Position numbers and translations under genes: made by a program. 64,000 nucleotides of DNA from Cristatella mucedo (taxonomy: Eukaryota > Bryozoa > Phylactolaemata > Cristatellidae): positions 2,055,393 to 2,119,392 of the forward strand of contig WPIO01000044.1 in NCBI GenBank assembly GCA_009760855.2, written 5' to 3'. Positions 61,600 through 64,000 of this stretch are shown here, one piece after another; the stretch's first letter is position 1; each line of letters starts with the position of its first letter. Under the pieces are notes generated by a model, which ran no database searches, was not told the DNA's origin, and saw only the letters and a list, made by a program, of their open reading frames with translations.

Positions 61600-62560
61600 A
61601 TAGGTAAGAATACTAATGGTAATAATAATAATAATGATAATAATAGTGAGTCTTTGTTAGCACCCTCGGAGAACCAAATCTGGATCGGGTGCTTTACAAC
61701 TCTCTGCCAGAGAAGCATGACCAAGAGCTGTGACAACCATGCAAAAGCACAGAAGAAGACAGACAGGTGTGGCTGCTGATTAGTATGACCCATGATTAGT
61801 TGTAACATGCTCTGAATCATGCACAGGAAAGAACGCAAAGCACAGGAAAAAAGACAAGTGCACTGGGGGCGCAGGGGAGGCTTCGCAAAGCAGATGGGGA
61901 AGCAGCAGAAGCAGAGAAGCAGCTGAGACTTAAATTATGCAAAGTCATTGCAAGTGGTGACAGAAGCCGGAAGCTACTTCTAGACTTTCGGTTGCGTACG
62001 AACCTTCAGCCCGATCAGCAAAAGACTTCAAATTCAGTGCTAGGAGCAGCAGGGCGACTGGAAGCGAATGAGCAGGTGGAGATGGTGCGAGATCAAGCTG
62101 GAGGTGCAAGGAGGTCAGATAGGCAGGCTGGCACAATCCTGTAAAGTGATCTGTAGTAGGCCAGAGAGAGGATCTTGGTCTAACGATGCTTGATAGGGAG
62201 CTAAATGACACTCAGATAGAAGTGGTCTGATGTGGCAGCAATGTTTTTGACAGCACGTCAGCCAAACTGCTGAGTTATTCACTAGTTGCAGCCGATTGAA
62301 GGCACAGGCTTGGAATCCTGAATAAAGAGAATTATAGTAATCGAGATGCGATGTCGAAAGCTCGTGGGCTTATTTGGCTGTCATACTCTTGTTTAAGCAG
62401 GCCCTGCTTTTGAAAATGTTCTGCTGACAGTAGGCCGACTTGACATTAGAGACAATATGCTAGTCCAATGACAAGTCGTTTTGGATCAGCGATCCTAGAT
62501 CATGGGCGGACGTCATGAGATTGATACTAGATAAAACAATCGAGGTGACTTATCCTTTGC
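61600..62560 (-). mobile_element. LINE D copy (distant relative of LINE A)
   Basis: The tail is an AAT-rich run at 61618-61645, followed by a LINE A-like tail (GCACCCTCGGAGAACCAAAT, then CTGGATCGGGTGCTTTACAA). Minus-strand 61945-62211 includes LALNLKSFADRAEGSYATE, resembling LINE A TKIKSFGDRAFSSYA. 62330-62480 matches the LINE A region around the DFCNSLL and ACLDKDT codons. It is strongly diverged, so I treat it as a separate, older subfamily. Confidence 0.65.
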
Positions 62561-63651
62561 TTCATAAGGCGACCCATGACATGCTGACAATGGAAATTGT
62601 GGGTATGTGGCTTTCAAACTGACTTTGCAACAACCCCCATCTAAAAGTTAGTCAGCCTATAGGGATAGGAGTAAATGAGCCAAGTGCTTTTACAGTACTA
62701 CCCTATAGCCTTGTGGGTTACTGTTGGCCTGTACCGAGGTCGGCCTATTTGAGTGATGCTGAGCAGAGGTAAGAGCAAAGAGTTGGGCAGCTGAGGGGGA
62801 AGGATCGCTTCTGGAGTAGCTAACTAGCATAGGTAGACAGGTGAGAGCAGCTGCTGACTTAGTGCATGATCTTGGCAGCACTCTGCTGTTTGTCGGCCAA
62901 AAGCAGCCGCTGGCCCGCGCGATGGTGGCACCTCTAGCACTCACAGATTGCACACTCGTGTTACTTTTTCTTCTTTCGTTAAGAAGCAGTGCATGCCGAG
63001 GGCACACACTGTTCCAGCAAATGCCGGACAGTTGCTGCACAACTCGCGTGGAGTGCTGCAGAGTGCGTGCTTGCACTGCACACACACTTGCACGGCACAC
63101 GTGGTTGGCAGCTAGAAGCTGGTGGCAGCCACCTCCGACGGCCGCTGCTGTCGCCGGAAGCTCTAAGTGTCGGCCTTCTCTGCTGTCGAGAGAGGCTCCT
63201 GCTGGCAGAGGCTCGAGCAGGCAGCCGACCTAGCCTTGCCTCGGGGCTCCTGTGTCCTCTTATGAGGTTGTGCTAAGGTTGCTGCCATTTACCGAGCCGG
63301 CTAATGGGAGTTTATAATGGTGGTGTAGTACCTGTGTGCTTATGCAGAACGCCGAGCTGCAAAACGCCGAACTAGGTGACCTGTGCCCCACTCCTTGCTC
63401 ATTCCATCAGTCAGTCGAAGCTTGCTTGTGTGCACCGAGCTCATTGTAGCGACTGCCAGCAAATCGATAACTCCCAGCCAGCCGGGTGTGTGAATCGCCT
63501 GCACGTGTGCACAGTGTCGGCCATATGTATCACGTGGTTTACATACACTGCAGCTCGTACTGCAGAGTGCATTCGTGCACGCTTCGGAAACGATTTGCCT
63601 GAAATAATGCCGTGCACTTGCATAACGGGACTTGGGCGACTTGATCTGCCG

Positions 63652-63785
63652 GGCTGGTTTGGCCCAGTGGTTAAGGTGCTCACTTGACCAAGGTATGGCA
63701 GAGGTCGTGGGCTCGAGCCCCGTGGCACAAGTGTCTGAATAGAGATTAATTTATCTTAGGGTGCTATACAAATGAACTATGTATT
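63652..63785 (+). mobile_element. SINE B copy
   Basis: Head GGGCTGGTTTGGCCCAGTGG, then TTAAGGTGCTC, B box GGGCTCGAGCC, tail GTGTCTGAATAGAGATTAAT with TATCTTAGGGTGCTATACAA and a TA-rich end. Confidence 0.85.
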
Positions 63786-64000
63786 ATATATTATTATATA
63801 TCTCAGTTCGTGGGATTTCTTTTAGCTGATTTAATGGCAAGCTGCTCTTTGCTGGCCTTATCTGGTGTCATTTTGTATTTATGTTTCACGTGTAGTTAGT
63901 TGTTAGTACCGTAAGATCCACTACATCACGGCTTGGCTTGTGTAGCTCGCTATTGGCATGTTCGCTGGCATCCTATCCGGCTCGTGAGGGCAGATGGTTA

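Larger units (their letters stand above)
60877..64000 (+). other. ERC/ELKS intron 1 (partial)
   Basis: At least 3.1 kb. It contains a LINE D copy (61600-62560) and a SINE B copy (63652-63785). No further ERC exon is recognised. 60877-61599, 62561-63651 and 63786-64000 show nothing else. Confidence 0.75.

Overview
This is animal nuclear DNA. Coding sequence is split into short exons with GT..AG introns. The rest is filled with tRNA-derived SINEs, L2/CR1-like LINE fragments, DNA-transposon remnants and long (AT)n, (GT)n and (CT)n microsatellites. I see no operons, CRISPR arrays or rRNA. The gene content and the SLDR/SLER repeats in the last gene suggest a bilaterian invertebrate, but I cannot name the species.

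Three host loci can be supported. (1) A complete-looking SLC7A-type cationic amino acid transporter (CAT) gene on the + strand: eleven coding exons from 4285 to 32471, all in phase, giving 588 codons. Only a possible short terminal exon is unresolved. (2) A ChaC-family gamma-glutamylcyclotransferase locus on the - strand, about 45838 down to 44800. Its exon layout is preserved and introns are present, but the third exon carries a frameshift and stops, so it reads as a pseudogene. (3) The first coding exon (59764-60876, + strand, 371 codons) of an ERC/ELKS/Bruchpilot presynaptic active-zone scaffold gene, behind a CpG-rich upstream region. The rest of this gene lies beyond the window.

Region by region: 1-4200 is repeat debris upstream of the CAT gene. 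4285-32471 is the CAT gene; its introns hold a 79-bp minisatellite, a hAT transposon inserted into a SINE with a perfect 8-bp target duplication, several LINE copies and a Tc1/mariner relic. 33000-43000 is LINE fragments, a 174-bp tandem duplication and the best-preserved LINE copy. 43900-47050 holds the ChaC pseudogene between LINE copies. 47300-50530 holds SINEs, a very long (AT)n tract and an internally deleted LINE. 50560-52475 is an array of about twelve diverged ~170-bp tandem repeats. 52965-53428 is a ~200-bp-armed inverted repeat with copia-gag-like coding. 54390-58490 is more LINE/SINE debris. 58500-60876 is the CpG-rich ERC promoter and first exon. 60877-64000 is ERC intron 1.

For convenience the repeat families are called SINE A (tail ending in a TTTAATCAGCTAGTAT-like sequence), SINE B (tail resembling the LINE A 3' end), LINE A, LINE C and LINE D. 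These are local labels, not database names. The three host genes are not obviously linked in function: plasma-membrane uptake of basic amino acids, glutathione breakdown and synaptic vesicle release.
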